48,378 bases of DNA from Phanerochaete sordida (GCA_019973155.2 BPQB01000135.1:1-48378); one strand, 5' to 3'; positions 18,747-30,284 are shown, numbered from the stretch's first letter. Translations and numbers: made by a program. Notes: a model not told the origin generated them from the sequence alone.

Positions 18747-20801
18747 ATGCAGCTCGCACCGACGTTCTTCGGCCTCCTCGCGCTCTGCGCAACGGCGCTC
18801 GCATGCCCCGGAGAGGACCATGACCACGCTGACCACGCTCACGTCAACAAGCGCGAGTTCCCGTCGGTGCCGCTCACACCGCCCACCCGGCCTCTGACCT
18901 GGGGCGATCTCAACATCATCCACACCACGGACACCCACGGCTGGCTGCTCGGCCACCAAAAGACGTCCTTCCCGGAGCCCAACTACAGGCGAGTGCACCC
19001 GCGCCTTCCCCGCGCGCGCGAACTGAACAAACGCGTCACAGCGGCGACTTTGGCGACTTCGCGTCGTTCGTTTCGCACATGAAGGAGATCGCGCTGGTCC
19101 GTGGCACGTCGATCCTGATTGACCTGGCCCTGATGTGCACTGCAGGAGAAAGATGTCGATCTGCTTCTTGTTGACTCTGGCGATCTCCACGACGGCACCG
19201 GTCTCTCTGACGGCTTCCCGGCAGGCGGCGTGGATGCGCATGAAGTGGGTACCCCCGCAGTGACAGCACATACGGGTGCTGACGACCCTTCCACAGTCAA
19301 ACAAATTCATCGCCGAGCTCCCGTACGACGTCATGTCCATCGGCAACCACGAACTCTACATCTACGCGAACACGCTCGATATGTACCAGAATTTCGTCCC
19401 CAAGCTCAAGGGTCGCTACCTCTCGTCGAACGTCAACATCACCGTCGCGGGCAAGGACGGCAAGCCCGTCAGCGTGCCTGTCGGCAACCGCTCCGTGAAG
19501 TTCAAGACCCGCAAGGGCCGCAAGGTCACGTCGCTCGGCGTCCTGTACGACTTTACCGACAACGACCACAACACCACTGTCCAGCGCGTGCAGGACATGG
19601 TCAAGGAGAACTGGTTCAAGGAGGCTATTGCTGAGCAGCCCGACCTCTTCCTCCTCGTCGGGTAAGTTGCTGTTGTGCTTGCGGAAACACGCCGCTAACG
19701 TCGCATTGCAGGCACATGCCAGTCCAGAGGGACAACTGGCCCGCCGTCTTCAACGCTGTGCGCGCCGTTCACCCTACGACACCCATCTTGATCCTCGGCG
19801 GACACTCGCACGTCCGCGACTGTGTCCAGCTCGACGGCCGCGCGATGTCCCTCGAGAGCGGACGCTACATGGAGACCGTCGGCTGGATGAGCGTCGACCT
19901 CGACGAGAGGAACCAGCACCAGAACCTCACGTTCAGCCGCCGCTACCTCGACCCGAACCGCGTCACGTACGAGTTCCACTCCGGGCGCAGCAACCGCACC
20001 TTCGACACTCTCCAGGGCCGTCAGATCACCTCAGGCCTGCAGCAACTCTCGAAGCAGTTTGACCTCGAGGAGCTATTCGGTACCGCGCCGCACGACTTCA
20101 CGCTCAGCCGTGACCCGTTCCCCTCGAACGACTCCGCGCTCTCGCTGCTCGTGCAGCAGGCCCTCCCCGTCGCGCTCGCAATCAACAACACGCGCGCGAA
20201 CATCCCGAACATCATCATCTCGAACTCGGGCGAGCTGCGCTTCGACATCTACGCGGGACCGTTCACGAAGAACGACCAGCTGACGACGCTGCCCTTCGCG
20301 GACTCCTTCCTCTTCCTCCCGAACATCAGCGCAGGCGTCGCAAAGCAGGTGCTGCCGACGCTGAACGGCCCGTCCGCGAACGAGCGCAAGCGCGCGCTCG
20401 AGCGGCGGTACGCGGACCTCTGGGGGCGCGGGCACGTCGACCACGTCTACCGCGCGTGGCTCGCGGACATGGACGCGCGGAGTGGGCGCGCGCGCCGCGC
20501 GATGGCGAACCTCACGCTCGGCTACGTCACGCACGACGCGTGCCCCGGCGCGGGCGACGACATCCTGCACGCGCCGCTGCCGTTCTTCGACTCGCCCGAC
20601 TACGTCGGCAGCGACGCGCCGAACGTGACCGACGACACGCCGATCGACCTCGTGTTCATCAACTTCATCGAGGACGACGTCCTCAGCGTGCTCAACGGCC
20701 TCCAGACGCAGAAGAATTTCTCCGACGCGGACGTCCTGTCGTACTCGCCCATCCTCGCGAACGAGGCGCTCGGCTTGTTCGCGCTGAAAGCCTGGAACTA
20801 G
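18747..20801 (+). CDS. Secreted 5'-nucleotidase-like metallophosphatase
   Basis: Five exons (18747-18988, 19042-19096, 19146-19244, 19297-19661, 19712-20801) give 616 aa. A signal peptide (about residues 1-19, hydrophobic FFGLLALCATALA) precedes a His/Asp-rich stretch (HDHADHAH). The calcineurin-like metal-binding motifs are complete: D62 and H64 (DTHGW), D112 (GDLHDG), N149 and H150 (GNHE), H255 (GHMP), H285 and H287 (GGHSH). The C-terminal half matches the substrate domain of 5'-nucleotidases. It probably dephosphorylates nucleotides or other phosphoesters outside the cell. The first intron appears to use a GC donor (CAG/GCGAGT): only that site gives the expected PNYSGDFGDF. The gene converges with the small gene at 20930-21404. 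Confidence 0.92.
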
Positions 20802-20929
20802 GTGTATGTAGGAATGTGATTTTGTACTTTCGTAGCTGCTGATATGGACGGTTCACGTTGCGGAGTTGTGTGACGCTCTTCAGAATATTGTACAGCGGGA
20901 GCCCCGTTTACGACCACGACGACTACGGC

Positions 20930-21404
20930 CTACCTAGTGAAGTCATTAATATCGACCCAAATGTCCCTGAAAGAGAGGACCTCACCCTTCGGTTTCTTCA
21001 CAGCAGTGGCAGACACTTTCTGGCCTCTCGACTCCAGCCCTCTGTGTAGATATCCGCTCGTTAAGACCAGTGCAGACTCGAAGAACGTTACTCACTCCTG
21101 CGCGAGGAGTCTGTCGATGTCCTCATCCTCCTCCTCTTCGACCTCGTCGTCTCCTTGCCCGCCTACAGCTTCCCTACGCCGTGCGAAGTCGACCGAGAGC
21201 AGCGTAGGCAGAGAATGCGTCAGTGAACTCAGCTCCCAATCGTCGCCACTCATCCCCCAAGGCAATGATCAGGAACACTCACCCTCCAGCGGCCGCAGCA
21301 GCCGGCTGCGCCGCCGTCGCCGTGCTTGTTGCACCCTCCGCGAGCGGCGCGGCGGCGCCCTCGGTCGCAGTCTTGGTGGGCTCGGTTGGCTCTGTCGTCG
21401 ACAT
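20930..21404 (-). CDS. Small acidic hypothetical protein (103 aa)
   Basis: Three exons (21404-21283, 21173-21096, 21041-20930) join in frame with good splice sites (donors GTGAGT twice, acceptors CGTAG and CACAG). The protein has an Ala/Thr-rich N-terminus (MSTTEPTEPTKTATEG, then a run of Ala), a strongly acidic middle (DDEVEEEEDEDIDRLLAQEE) and a C-terminus that reads like a conserved motif (KKPKGEVLSFRDIWVDINDF). No membrane segment or signal peptide is seen. I do not recognise the family. Its 3' end lies 128 bp from the end of the phosphatase gene, so the transcripts may overlap. The final exon might continue through another intron (CTAG/GTAGGC), which would change the last residues. Confidence 0.6.
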
Positions 21405-21934
21405 GGGTGCGCGGGTCAACAAGGGTGACGCGATATCGCCTGGGGCCCCGCCGTCGCGTCTATCAGGGCCTGGGAGCCCCCGCATGGCACGCCGCAAGCA
21501 TCGTCAGCGGTGGTGGGAAAACACGGCGGTAGGCCGTCAATGTCAGATGCTCCGCGCAGGCAGCAGGCGCGCGCCCCTGCCTCGGGCTGATGCAGCAGGC
21601 CGGGAGCCACTCCGAGTGCCAGACGATTCTTAGATGCTACTTAGACGGTGAGCGCATGGGTTCCCTGGGGCTGCGTGATACTTGTGAGGCGTTTTCTGCA
21701 TTGTAGGCACCTTCAGAGTCAGTCCAGATCGTGCTCGCAGACGTTGTACGCATAGGGTGCTGTCTATGTGACTCGAATATGTATGGACGCCGTCTACGTG
21801 AATCGCGGCGAGTATGAGTAGAGGCACAACACCTGAACAGCCCAGTTACCCTCATAAATCACTAAAGAGCGACATTAATGGATGGCAAGGCACGTACCGT
21901 CATCCAAAAATCTGCTGTCGGTCGCGGCAAGGTC
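21405..21934. other. Intergenic region
   Basis: It should hold the promoter of the small gene and the 3' end of FB5. No gene, repeat or RNA was identified. Confidence 0.5.
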
Positions 21935-23570
21935 TCACCGCCATCGTTCTACCACGACTCCGTCAAAGATATCCTCCCTGGTCGCCAGGCCTTGCTTCAA
22001 GACATCAGGAACGAGCTTGTCCTTCTGCTTCGCGATTGCCCTGATGATCTTGCCCGCCATGAGCTCCTCAGCTGGCGGCTCCTGCCCGAGCCAGCGCGCC
22101 ATCTTGCGTGTCGGAAACGAGTGGTCGAGCTTCGCCACTTGGAAAAACTTCGCGAGATACGCAGCGACGTGAGGTGCGGCGGGAAGAGCGATACGGGACC
22201 TCTGCAGGTCGAGACTTGACAACGCGCACAGCGACCAGGAGACATCCGCGTCACATGTCCAGTCGGCGTCGACAGGGTGGATCTGCACATCCAGCGTCTC
22301 GAGCAGATGACAGTTCTGCGAGAAGTGCGCGAGGTCTTCGAGTCGCATATGGCAAAGCGTCGGCGATCGAGAGGTGAGCGCGAAGTTGCGGAGGTATTTC
22401 CAGGTCGCCGAAAGGTCGCGAACGGCGTCGGGAGAGAAGGAAATGGGGACATCTACGAGGGAGAAGTCGAATATATGCGGAATCTTGCGCAGCGGAGCGA
22501 TCGCGTCGCCGTCGAGGACGATGTCGCCCCAATCGATCGGAAAATGCATGTCAAACGCGATGGAGATGCCAATGAGCTTTTCAAACCGACTAAGCGCAGT
22601 CATGAGCCGCGTGAGGTCTGCAGCGTGGCTGGGCGGATGAAGCCTGAGTTTGATGAGCGTCAGATGTTGACCGGACAGTGATTCGAGAAATTCTGCCGTC
22701 CGAGTACAGCTGTCCGCCATGTAGCTGGATTCGAGGCTGAACCGCCGCAAACCCGGAAGTCCTCCCCAGGACGAAGAAAGCCACAAGTCGCGGTGTTTTT
22801 GCGTGAAGAGGAGCGATAGGAAATTGAAGTCAGGGAGCCGGGACATGTGCAGGAATGCGTCAAGAGGGAGTTCGAGATGTTCGAAGTCGAGCGTCGTGAG
22901 GTGTTTCAACGACGTAATGGCTCGAGTGAATTCCGGTTCGAGTATGTCCAACGTGTCGTACGTACAGTCGTTCAGGACCAGAGTCTCGAGCTGAGGTGCT
23001 GAGGACGCGACGCGGTTCAACACGGCGCCCAGTTCTTCTTCTCCGGTCGGCGTAAATTCAAGCACGACCAGGGAGGGATGGACGAAAAGCGGAGCGTATT
23101 CCGCAAGGCTCCAGTTGTTCCAATATAGTTCCTCGAGATTCGGCAGTAGGGGACCAGTATGATGGTTTGTAAGTATCTCCAGGGCCTTGAGATCCACTGC
23201 AAAATGATCCTCGTCTTCCAGGCTTACTTGCAGCGACTTGACCAGACGAGCATGACGACGAAGACTCTCCCATTCTGCTGGCAGGGGAGCCTTGATGATC
23301 GTCTGCAAAATGTAAGATTGAGCGATTGCCTGGAGCTTTAGGACATAGAGGGAATACCAGGGTATCGTCGTAGTCGTTTGATGGTGCAATTAGGCAGTCC
23401 GGCAGGCATTTGACCAGCGGACTGAGGCCTGGAAGATTGCACCAGAGTTCGTCGTTCGCTGGCCCATGGAAGGCTCGACAGACCAACCCCACTTTGTACA
23501 GCGCTGAGGGCTGCCCAATGTGACCTATGATCCTGAGCAGGATCTCGTCAATGTTCAAGCAATGGTGCAT
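21935..23570 (-). CDS. FB5: F-box/LRR-like protein
   Basis: Exons 23570-23358 (71 codons) and 23302-21935 give 526 aa. The F-box reads MHHCLNIDEILLRIIGHI and LVCRAFHGPANDELW, followed by LPGLSPLVKCLP, the variant shared by FB5 to FB9. Exon 2 opens with TIIKAPLPAEW, and this sequence after the intron is common to FB5-FB9. The repeat domain contains the family landmark SSSWGGLPGLRRFSL, and the end is basic (VVVERWR) rather than acidic. It is the first and most diverged member of the second cluster. Intron GTATTC..TTGCAG, phase 0. Confidence 0.88.
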
Positions 23571-23630
23571 GTTGTGAGCGTTGCGGACAAGCCGTGAATC
23601 TAGCGCGCTACAGCAACAATTACAGCGCAT

Positions 23631-23643
23631 TTCCCACGGTCAG
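23631..23643 (-). promoter_or_regulatory. Shared upstream element of FB5
   Basis: TTCCCACGGTCAG, 61 bp before the ATG. The gene strand contains the exact CSL-type octamer CGTGGGAA. Confidence 0.6.
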
Positions 23644-23837
23644 AGTTTGCTCTGTACAGTCATGTTTAGCGAACGATGGGGATCCTCCAAGTCGTGACAT
23701 TTATTGAGGCTTCGTACTGCATTTTGATTGACCTAGTCTACGTAGTTTGTTGCAGATGGCCGTGCCAACGTAACGCATCTTTGAAGAAACGCACATCAGC
23801 TCACGAGAATATCGCATAAATCCGGTGCGACTCACCG

Positions 23838-25494
23838 TCAGGTAGCGTGTGCATTTGCGGTTCTAGCAGAGCTAGAGGTCTCAGCCGTAGGCCGTTGGGC
23901 TCCTCTGCCAGATGCTCTTCTCCGCAGTTGTCTCCGAAGTTCCTTCTTCAGCGCTTTCACATTATCCAACACCGCGCCAGCCTCGATCTCCTCAGCAGTC
24001 ATCCTCTGCAACTCCCATGACTGCCTGTGGAATCCGTGCTCGATTGTAGCGTATGGAAATATTTCCGCGAGGTACTGTGCAACTTGGGCCGTGGCGGGGC
24101 GTGCGATGCGCGAGGTGCAGAGGTGAAGGTAAGACAGGGACGATGCCGACCTGCCTGCCTTGTCGTCGTGCTCCCAGCCGCTCTCGACAGGATAAAGCTG
24201 GACCTTAAGGGTGTCGAGTTTGTGCCAGTGCTGAGAAAAGACTGCTAAATCTTCGAGGCGTAGGTGGCAGTGATCAGAGGAATGAAGCGAAAAGCCGCGG
24301 ATATCTTGCCATGCATGTGCAAGTTCGTGGACAGACTGAGGTTGTAATGTTATGGGCGCATTGATAACCGTCAAGCTCGTCATGCCACCGATAGCGTATA
24401 GGGGAGACAGCACGGTCGCGTCAAAGACAAGACTGCCCCAGCCTTCGACATGCCAGTCATTGAAATTGATAGAGAGGAACAGCAGTCGATGAAGATGGCC
24501 GATTGCCGACATGAGCTGCTCGAGCTCACTCTCTCCGATAGCGGGTGGCATGGTGATGTCGAGGCTGGTCAGGCTTGCTCCTGAAAGGGCGCGCAAGAAC
24601 GGCGCGGAAGGAATGGTACGGCCGCGCTCTCTGTCAGGGATCAGAGACAGCCGTTCGAGACGAGGGAAACCTCCCCAGGATGGAGAGGTCCAGGAAGTGA
24701 CGTCATGCTTGAGAAGGAAGACTGAAAGGTAGAGAAGGGACGGCAGTCGGGATAGATGGACCAGAGTATCGGCACGAAGTGGGACGTGGTCGAAGTTGAG
24801 CTGTGTGAGATGATTCAAGCATAGCAAGGTGTCGTTGAAGACGGCATCTACGGGCTCTGGCAGCGAGTACTGAGTGTCAAAGAGTCTCAATATCCGGAGC
24901 CGAGGTGCCGCTTCTGCTACGCGCGCGAGTACCTCTGGCGTTTCAGAGGAGGGGTAGTATTCCAGGAAGGTAAGAGAAGGGTTTATGAACAAAGGTGCGA
25001 ACTTTGCGAGAGACCAGTTGTGCCAGGCGAGACTCTCGAGCCGTGGCAGGAGGGGCGCATTACTCGGAAGACCGGCCACAAAGATCTCTAAAGCAGCTTG
25101 GTTGATTGTGTACTCCTTGTGATCGCCGTCGTCGAGCTCAACGCGGAGCGATTTGACTCGAAAAGCATGTAGCTGAACTCTGTGCCAATCTTCCGTGCGC
25201 GGAGGCTGCACGATGGTCTACAGATAATGAATGAGCACGTATACTTGAGGTCCATGCCGGACCGATATGTTGCGAGCGCACCAAAATCCCCTCGTCGATT
25301 TCGGAATCACCAAGCAAATGGTCTGGTAAGCACTTGATCAGCGGGCTGAGACCGGGCAAGTCGGCCCAGAGCTCGTCGTTTGCTGGCGCGAGAAATGCGC
25401 GACAGACCAAGGAGAGGCTGTGTAGGTCTCTGTATTCGTTAAAATATCCGAAAATGTCCTGCAAAATTTCATGGATGAGCAGACAAGAGTGCAT
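23838..25494 (-). CDS. FB6: F-box/LRR-like protein
   Basis: Exons 25494-25282 (71 codons) and 25217-23838 give 530 aa. The F-box is MHSCLLIHEILQDIFGYF with LVCRAFLAPANDELWADL. His replaces the Asp of the usual IDEIL, a change not seen in the sister copies. The intron (GTGCGC..CTGTAG) falls exactly where it does in FB5. The leucine-rich domain keeps SPSWGGFPRLERLSLIP and LMSAIGHLHRL. The C-terminal tail is basic and Ser-rich (RRRASGRGAQRP), unlike the acidic tails of FB1-FB3, which suggests different partners or localisation. Confidence 0.88.
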
Positions 25495-25602
25495 GGCGAG
25501 GCTGTCAAGCACACTCGAAAGGAGATGATGGTGGGCGGGGATCGGGCGAGAACAGCGCGGAAAGCGGCGCGTGCTACGCGTGCGCGCGGTAAGCCCTTGC
25601 AG

Positions 25603-25616
25603 TTCCCACGCTCAGT
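25603..25616 (-). promoter_or_regulatory. Shared upstream element of FB6
   Basis: TTCCCACGCTCAGT, 109 bp before the ATG. A second shared block, GCGCGGTAA, lies about 15 bp closer to the gene, and GTGCTTAC lies further upstream. Confidence 0.6.
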
Positions 25617-25820
25617 ACGGGTTTGCGGGATGTGCTTACGGGGTTTCAAGACGATACTTATCTCGCTTGGCGCAGCTGCCAACATCTGCAGACCGAGGAA
25701 TCTGGCATGGGTAAGCAATATCTCACCGTGCTCACAAGCGACCCAGGCGTGTCACGCAATGCGCAAAGCGTGCACAAATATGGTGGTATATCGTCGCTGG
25801 CGAGCCTACTGCCGCGGAAA

Positions 25821-27478
25821 CTACGCTGTCGCGACATCCATGAGGTCCTCAGATCCCTGCGCGACATTTTCCTCGTGCTTCTGACTTCGCTCTGCAAACG
25901 CCATCGCCAGAGCGCCCTCTTCTACCTCCTTCTTCAGCCTGTCGACGTTCTCTAGGACCGCGGCTGCCTCGACGTCTTCGACAGTCGTCTGCCGTTGGCC
26001 CCAAAAGGACACGGAAAATTTGTGACGGACCCTCGCCAGCGGAAAGGTCCCCGCAAGGTACTCCGCAACGCGCGCTTCGGCCGCGCGTGCCACGCGTGAC
26101 TTGCAGAGATTGAGGTCCGACACGAGCGACGGTGGCCAGCGCAGCCTCCCGACGTGCTCCCATGTGTCAGGGATGGGATGGATCTGGATGGTGAGGGCGA
26201 CGAGCGTGCGGAGGTTGCGCGAGAAGCCTGCAATGTCTTCGAGGCGGATGTGGCAATGAGCCGGGGAAGGGGAGATAAACGTGAGTTTATGGATGCCCTT
26301 CCACGCCCGGGCGAGCTTGCGGATGGACGGCGGCGTGAACGTTATGGGTGCGTTCGTCATCGTGAAAGTCATCATGCTCCGGAGAGCATACAGCGGGGCC
26401 AGTTCACTGCCGTCAATGACCGTCCCGGCCCAGGGATCGGCACCGAAGTTGGTAAACTCGAGATGGAGAAGCCTCAGTCGTCCAAGACGTCCAATGGCCG
26501 ACAGCAGCTGGGAAAGTTCGCCGAAACGGATGGGGGGCCACATTTTGACGTCAAGGCTGGTAAGGCTTGCTCCGGATAGCGCGTGCAGAAAAGGAGTGGA
26601 AGGGATGGTGACGCCATCTTCTTGATAGGGCATCAGAGAGAGGTGCTTCAAGGCAGGGAAGCCTCCCCAGCTCGGTGACGTCCACAGCTTGTCATCGTGC
26701 TTGAGCAGATGCAAAAACAGTGTGATGAAACACGGGAGACGGGACAAATGAGCCAGAGCTTCGGTCTCGAGCGGGACATGATCGAAGTTGAGGCCAAGGA
26801 GATGATTCAGGGAGAGGAGGGTTTGCGTGAAGACGGCATTGGTGGGTCCATACAAGGCGTCGGCAGTGAAGAGACGTAGCGAGACGAGCTGAGGGGCAGA
26901 CGTCTGCACGCGCTTCAAGACTACCTCCATCTCTTCTTCCACGGTGGGATAAAACTCCAGGGAGATAAGCGAGGGCTGAATGAATAAAGGTGCGAATTTC
27001 GCGAGGACCCAGTTGTGCCAGGTCAGAGTGCGAAGTTGAGGCAGGATGGGTCCCGGGTGATTTGCGGACAGAATCACAAAGGCCTCCTCGTCCACCGCAA
27101 AGTCGTCATTCTCCTCATGCGTGAATGTAATCTCCCTGACGCGGCGCGCGTGATGCTCGAACCTGTGCCATTCCGACAACAGCGGAGGCCGAACGATCGT
27201 CTGAAAGTATTGGCCACGAGTCAGATGTCTCGAAGCTCGCGGCCACAGCATGTATAGACACTCACCAGACAATTTTCATCCCTTTGCGACGGACCAATCA
27301 GCCCATCCGGTAAGCATTTGACCAAAGGGCTGAGACCGGGCAAGTCGGCCCAGAGCTCGTCATTTACGGGCTCGAGAAAAGTGCGACAGACTAGAGAGAG
27401 GCTGTACAGCTCTCGAGTGGTGTATATGTTTTCTAGGATTTTCTGAAATATCTCGTCGATGAGCAAACACCGATGCAT
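25821..27478 (-). CDS. FB7: F-box/LRR-like protein
   Basis: Exons 27478-27266 (71 codons) and 27200-25821 give 530 aa. The F-box is MHRCLLIDEIFQKILENI with LVCRTFLEPVNDELW; Thr and Val replace the Ala and Ala found in most copies. Exon 2 starts TIVRPPLLSEWHRFEHHARR, the same block as in FB9. The intron runs GTGAGT..CTTTCAG. The leucine-rich part contains SPSWGGFPALKHLSLMP and LSAIGRLGRLRLL. The tail (EENVAQGSEDLMDV) is mildly acidic. Confidence 0.88.
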
Positions 27479-27547
27479 GTCAGATAGAGTAGACGAAGCA
27501 CGACGCAAGATAGCCACGCGCTCTCAGGCGCGGTAACACTGTTTATA

Positions 27548-27561
27548 TTCCCACGCTCAGT
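27548..27561 (-). promoter_or_regulatory. Shared upstream element of FB7
   Basis: TTCCCACGCTCAGT, identical to FB6 and FB8, 70 bp before the ATG. CGCTTACC follows about 20 bp further upstream. Confidence 0.6.
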
Positions 27562-28424
27562 GTCGACTTGTAAAACTCGCTTACCGGGATTCAAAGTCAT
27601 ACTTACTTCAACGTTGCGTGGTCATATCTAGCGAAAGACCTTCGTTACGAGGAAGGATACGTTAGAGCGGTCCTGCCATCATGGCACGGAGGGTGATGTT
27701 GGAACTGTTCTTCATCTAATCCTCTCACTGCCCTCTTCGCGACACTGACAAAAGTATTCCTTTGTCCATAGGTGACACGAGTCAACTGCGAGTTGGCAGA
27801 GCGTCACTCAGTCCGAGGTCTTGAGCAGCGTATCTCGCGAGAACGCTGCCTATTCCGTGCAGCGATCCGTTGGCGACATGTATTACAGGTACAGTAATCC
27901 ATCTGCTTTTATTTCATCATGACTAATGGAGTTCTATGACGCAAAAGCTTTTCGTCGGCAGCGATGTCGTCCGAGGTGTGTCGGAGAGGTTCCAAAGGCC
28001 GATGCGTCTAGCTGAGCCAGAGTACAGATTTGTTCCGAATCCGCTTGCGCTGACGCGAGGCTAGCCAGACTCGCTTCAACTTGTCACGCCTTGGGGTCTC
28101 TTCGCGCCATGCCCTCCCACGGGAGGGAAGGTATGACATCCTTGCTACGGACTCATGGCATTGCGGACTCGGAGCGGTTCCCGGCCCCGTCTCTTCGCCG
28201 TGAGCAATATCATATCCGGCGATGTCTGCGAGACTGGCTCGAGCTGATGTGTAGGCTCTAGAGATCGGCATGCTCGTTCACGCAGTAATTTCATCATACA
28301 TAGCCGCGTTCGGAGCTCGTGCGTGTAGCGACCTCGAACGAATGGTGTATCAACGACTACAGCATGTACTACTTACACATCCGAGCTGCTAGTGCGCCTA
28401 CAAATGTCGAGCATCATATTAGAA
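27562..28424. other. Intergenic region with a decayed copy of the FB8/FB9 upstream unit
   Basis: There is no intact gene. Around 28040-28110 the text (CTTGCGCTGACGCGAGGCTA and what follows) aligns with 30750-30810 and 36700-36765, suggesting an older, heavily diverged copy of the unit duplicated further right. Confidence 0.4.
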
Positions 28425-30074
28425 TCAAGACTCATCTGTAAGCCCGCTCGAATCCGAAATGTCTGCGGCACGTTTTAGTTTCTCCGCTGCGAATGATCTC
28501 GACAAAACGTCCTCCTTGAGCCCTTGCTTCAGCCTGTCAACATTCTCCAGTACCGCGACTGCCTCGACATCTTCAGCGGCTATCTCCCGCCCACCCCACG
28601 AGCGCAAGTTGAAGCTGTGGTGAACTCGAGCGAACGGGAAGAGCCGCGCGAGGTAGTGCGCAACCCGAGCCTCGGCTGGGCGTGAAATACGAGACTTGGA
28701 AAGGTGGAGGTTCGACAGGAGCGACGGGGGCAGGAAGAGCTTGGCAGTGCGTCCCCAAGTGTCGGGCTCGGTGATGGGGTGGACCTGAATGGTGAGATCG
28801 ACGAGGGTGTGGAAGTTCAGAGGAAAGCTAGCCAGGTCCTCGAGGTGTAGATGGCAGTGAGTTGGGGAAGGGGGAATAAAGGTGAGTTCGTGGACGTCTT
28901 TCCAGGCTCGGCCAAGTTCGCGGATCGTCCCCGGCTGGATTCGTACAGGCGCGTTCGTCATCTGGAAAATCCTGATGCACGGGATAGCGTACAATGGGGA
29001 CAACGCGGCCCCGTCGATGATAACGCCTTGCCATTCTCCGACGTCCTGTTGGTCAAAATAGATGTCGAGGAATTTTAGACGTCGAAGATGACCGATGGCT
29101 GATACGAGCTGGCTGAATTCGCCTGGTCGTACTGTTGGAGATATCTTAATGTCGAGCTTGATTAGGCTCGCTCCAGATAACGCTCGCAGGAATGGTGCGG
29201 GAGGGACGATAAAACCGTTCTCCTCGTCGGGCATGAGAGAAAGGCTCTCCAAGGTAGGGAAGCCTCCCCAGCTAGACGAATTCCACGGTTCCTCACTGTG
29301 CTCAAGAAGGAGCAAGGAGAGTGAAACGAAGAGGGGGAGCCGTGATAGATGAAGTAGAGCCTCGGACAGGAGCGGAACATGATCAAAGTCCAGGCCCATG
29401 AGATGGTGCAGGGAAACGAGAGTCTGAGTGAAGACGACGTTGTTGGACCTGTTGAGCTGGTGCTCGACACTGCTGAGGACTAGCCACTGCAGCTGCGGAG
29501 CGGACGACTGCACGCGCTTGAGGACAGAGCACAACTCGTCTCCTCCGGGTTCGAACTCCAGATACAGGAGAGTGTGGCGAATGAAAAGTGGGGCGAAGTC
29601 TGCAAGATCCCAATTTTGCCAAGTGAGACCTTGGAGCCGAGGCAGAATCGGCCCAGGGTGGCTGATCGCCAACATCTCAAGGGCTGCTATATCAACAGGG
29701 GAGTCGTCGTCTTCCTTATCCTGAAAGGTATTTGACACGTCGTGCGTAGTGGTCGAATCTGTACAACTCGGACGGCAGTGGAGGCCGAACGACGGTCTAC
29801 ATAACATCCACATTAGATAAAGGTTATTGGGACTCGCAGTCGGGCAAGACATAGAAAAGCTCACCAAGCATTTCTCGTAATCGCGGGATGCGCCAAGTAG
29901 CTCACGCGGTAAGCACTTGATCAGAGGGCTGAGGCCAGGCAAATCGGCCCAGAGCTCGTCGTTCGCTGGATCGAGGAATGCGCGACAAACGAGAGAGACG
30001 CTGTACAGCGCTTTGTCGTCGACACGTCCGAGGATATTTTGCAGTATCTCGTCAATGATCAAACAAGGGTGCAT
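28425..30074 (-). CDS. FB8: F-box/LRR-like protein with compensated frameshift
   Basis: Exon 1 (30074-29865, 70 codons) is a normal F-box exon: MHPCLIIDEILQNILGRV, LVCRAFLDPANDELW. The ancestral intron (29864-29797, 68 nt, GTGAGC..ATGTAG) is still recognisable, but splicing it leads to TVVRPPLPSEL and, after 25 codons, a stop, because a one-base shift occurred near 29720-29735. Two routes keep the rest of the protein. Retaining the intron gives an open frame of 549 aa. Using the acceptor CTTTCAG at 29723-29721 gives 501 aa, without the block that normally follows the intron. From DKEDDDSP onward the leucine-rich domain is intact (SSSWGGFPTLESLSLMP, LVSAIGHLRRLKFL). Whether it is functional or a young pseudogene is open. 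Confidence 0.7.
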   Translation of the reverse strand: MHPCLIIDEILQNILGRVDDKALYSVSLVCRAFLDPANDELWADLPGLSPLIKCLPRELLGASRDYEKCLVSFSMSCPTASPNNLYLMWMLCRPSFGLHCRPSCTDSTTTHDVSNTFQDKEDDDSPVDIAALEMLAISHPGPILPRLQGLTWQNWDLADFAPLFIRHTLLYLEFEPGGDELCSVLKRVQSSAPQLQWLVLSSVEHQLNRSNNVVFTQTLVSLHHLMGLDFDHVPLLSEALLHLSRLPLFVSLSLLLLEHSEEPWNSSSWGGFPTLESLSLMPDEENGFIVPPAPFLRALSGASLIKLDIKISPTVRPGEFSQLVSAIGHLRRLKFLDIYFDQQDVGEWQGVIIDGAALSPLYAIPCIRIFQMTNAPVRIQPGTIRELGRAWKDVHELTFIPPSPTHCHLHLEDLASFPLNFHTLVDLTIQVHPITEPDTWGRTAKLFLPPSLLSNLHLSKSRISRPAEARVAHYLARLFPFARVHHSFNLRSWGGREIAAEDVEAVAVLENVDRLKQGLKEDVLSRSFAAEKLKRAADISDSSGLTDES

Positions 30075-30161
30075 GGCGAAGTCAGGGTCTGTTCGACGAG
30101 CAGGACAACGAACGACGAGAACGCGGCAAGAGCGTGCACGCGGTAAGTAATACTTTTGCGG

Positions 30162-30175
30162 TTCCCACGCTCAGT
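30162..30175 (-). promoter_or_regulatory. Shared upstream element of FB8
   Basis: TTCCCACGCTCAGT, 88 bp before the ATG, with GCGGTAA just downstream and two GCTTAC motifs about 20 bp apart just upstream. Confidence 0.6.
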
Positions 30176-30284
30176 ACAAATTTACAACATTCGCTTACCA
30201 GCTTTGAAAGGAATGCTTACCTCGTCATTATCACGGCGGTACCGGGCGACTGACATTCGTAAACCGAGAGATACAGAAGTTACT

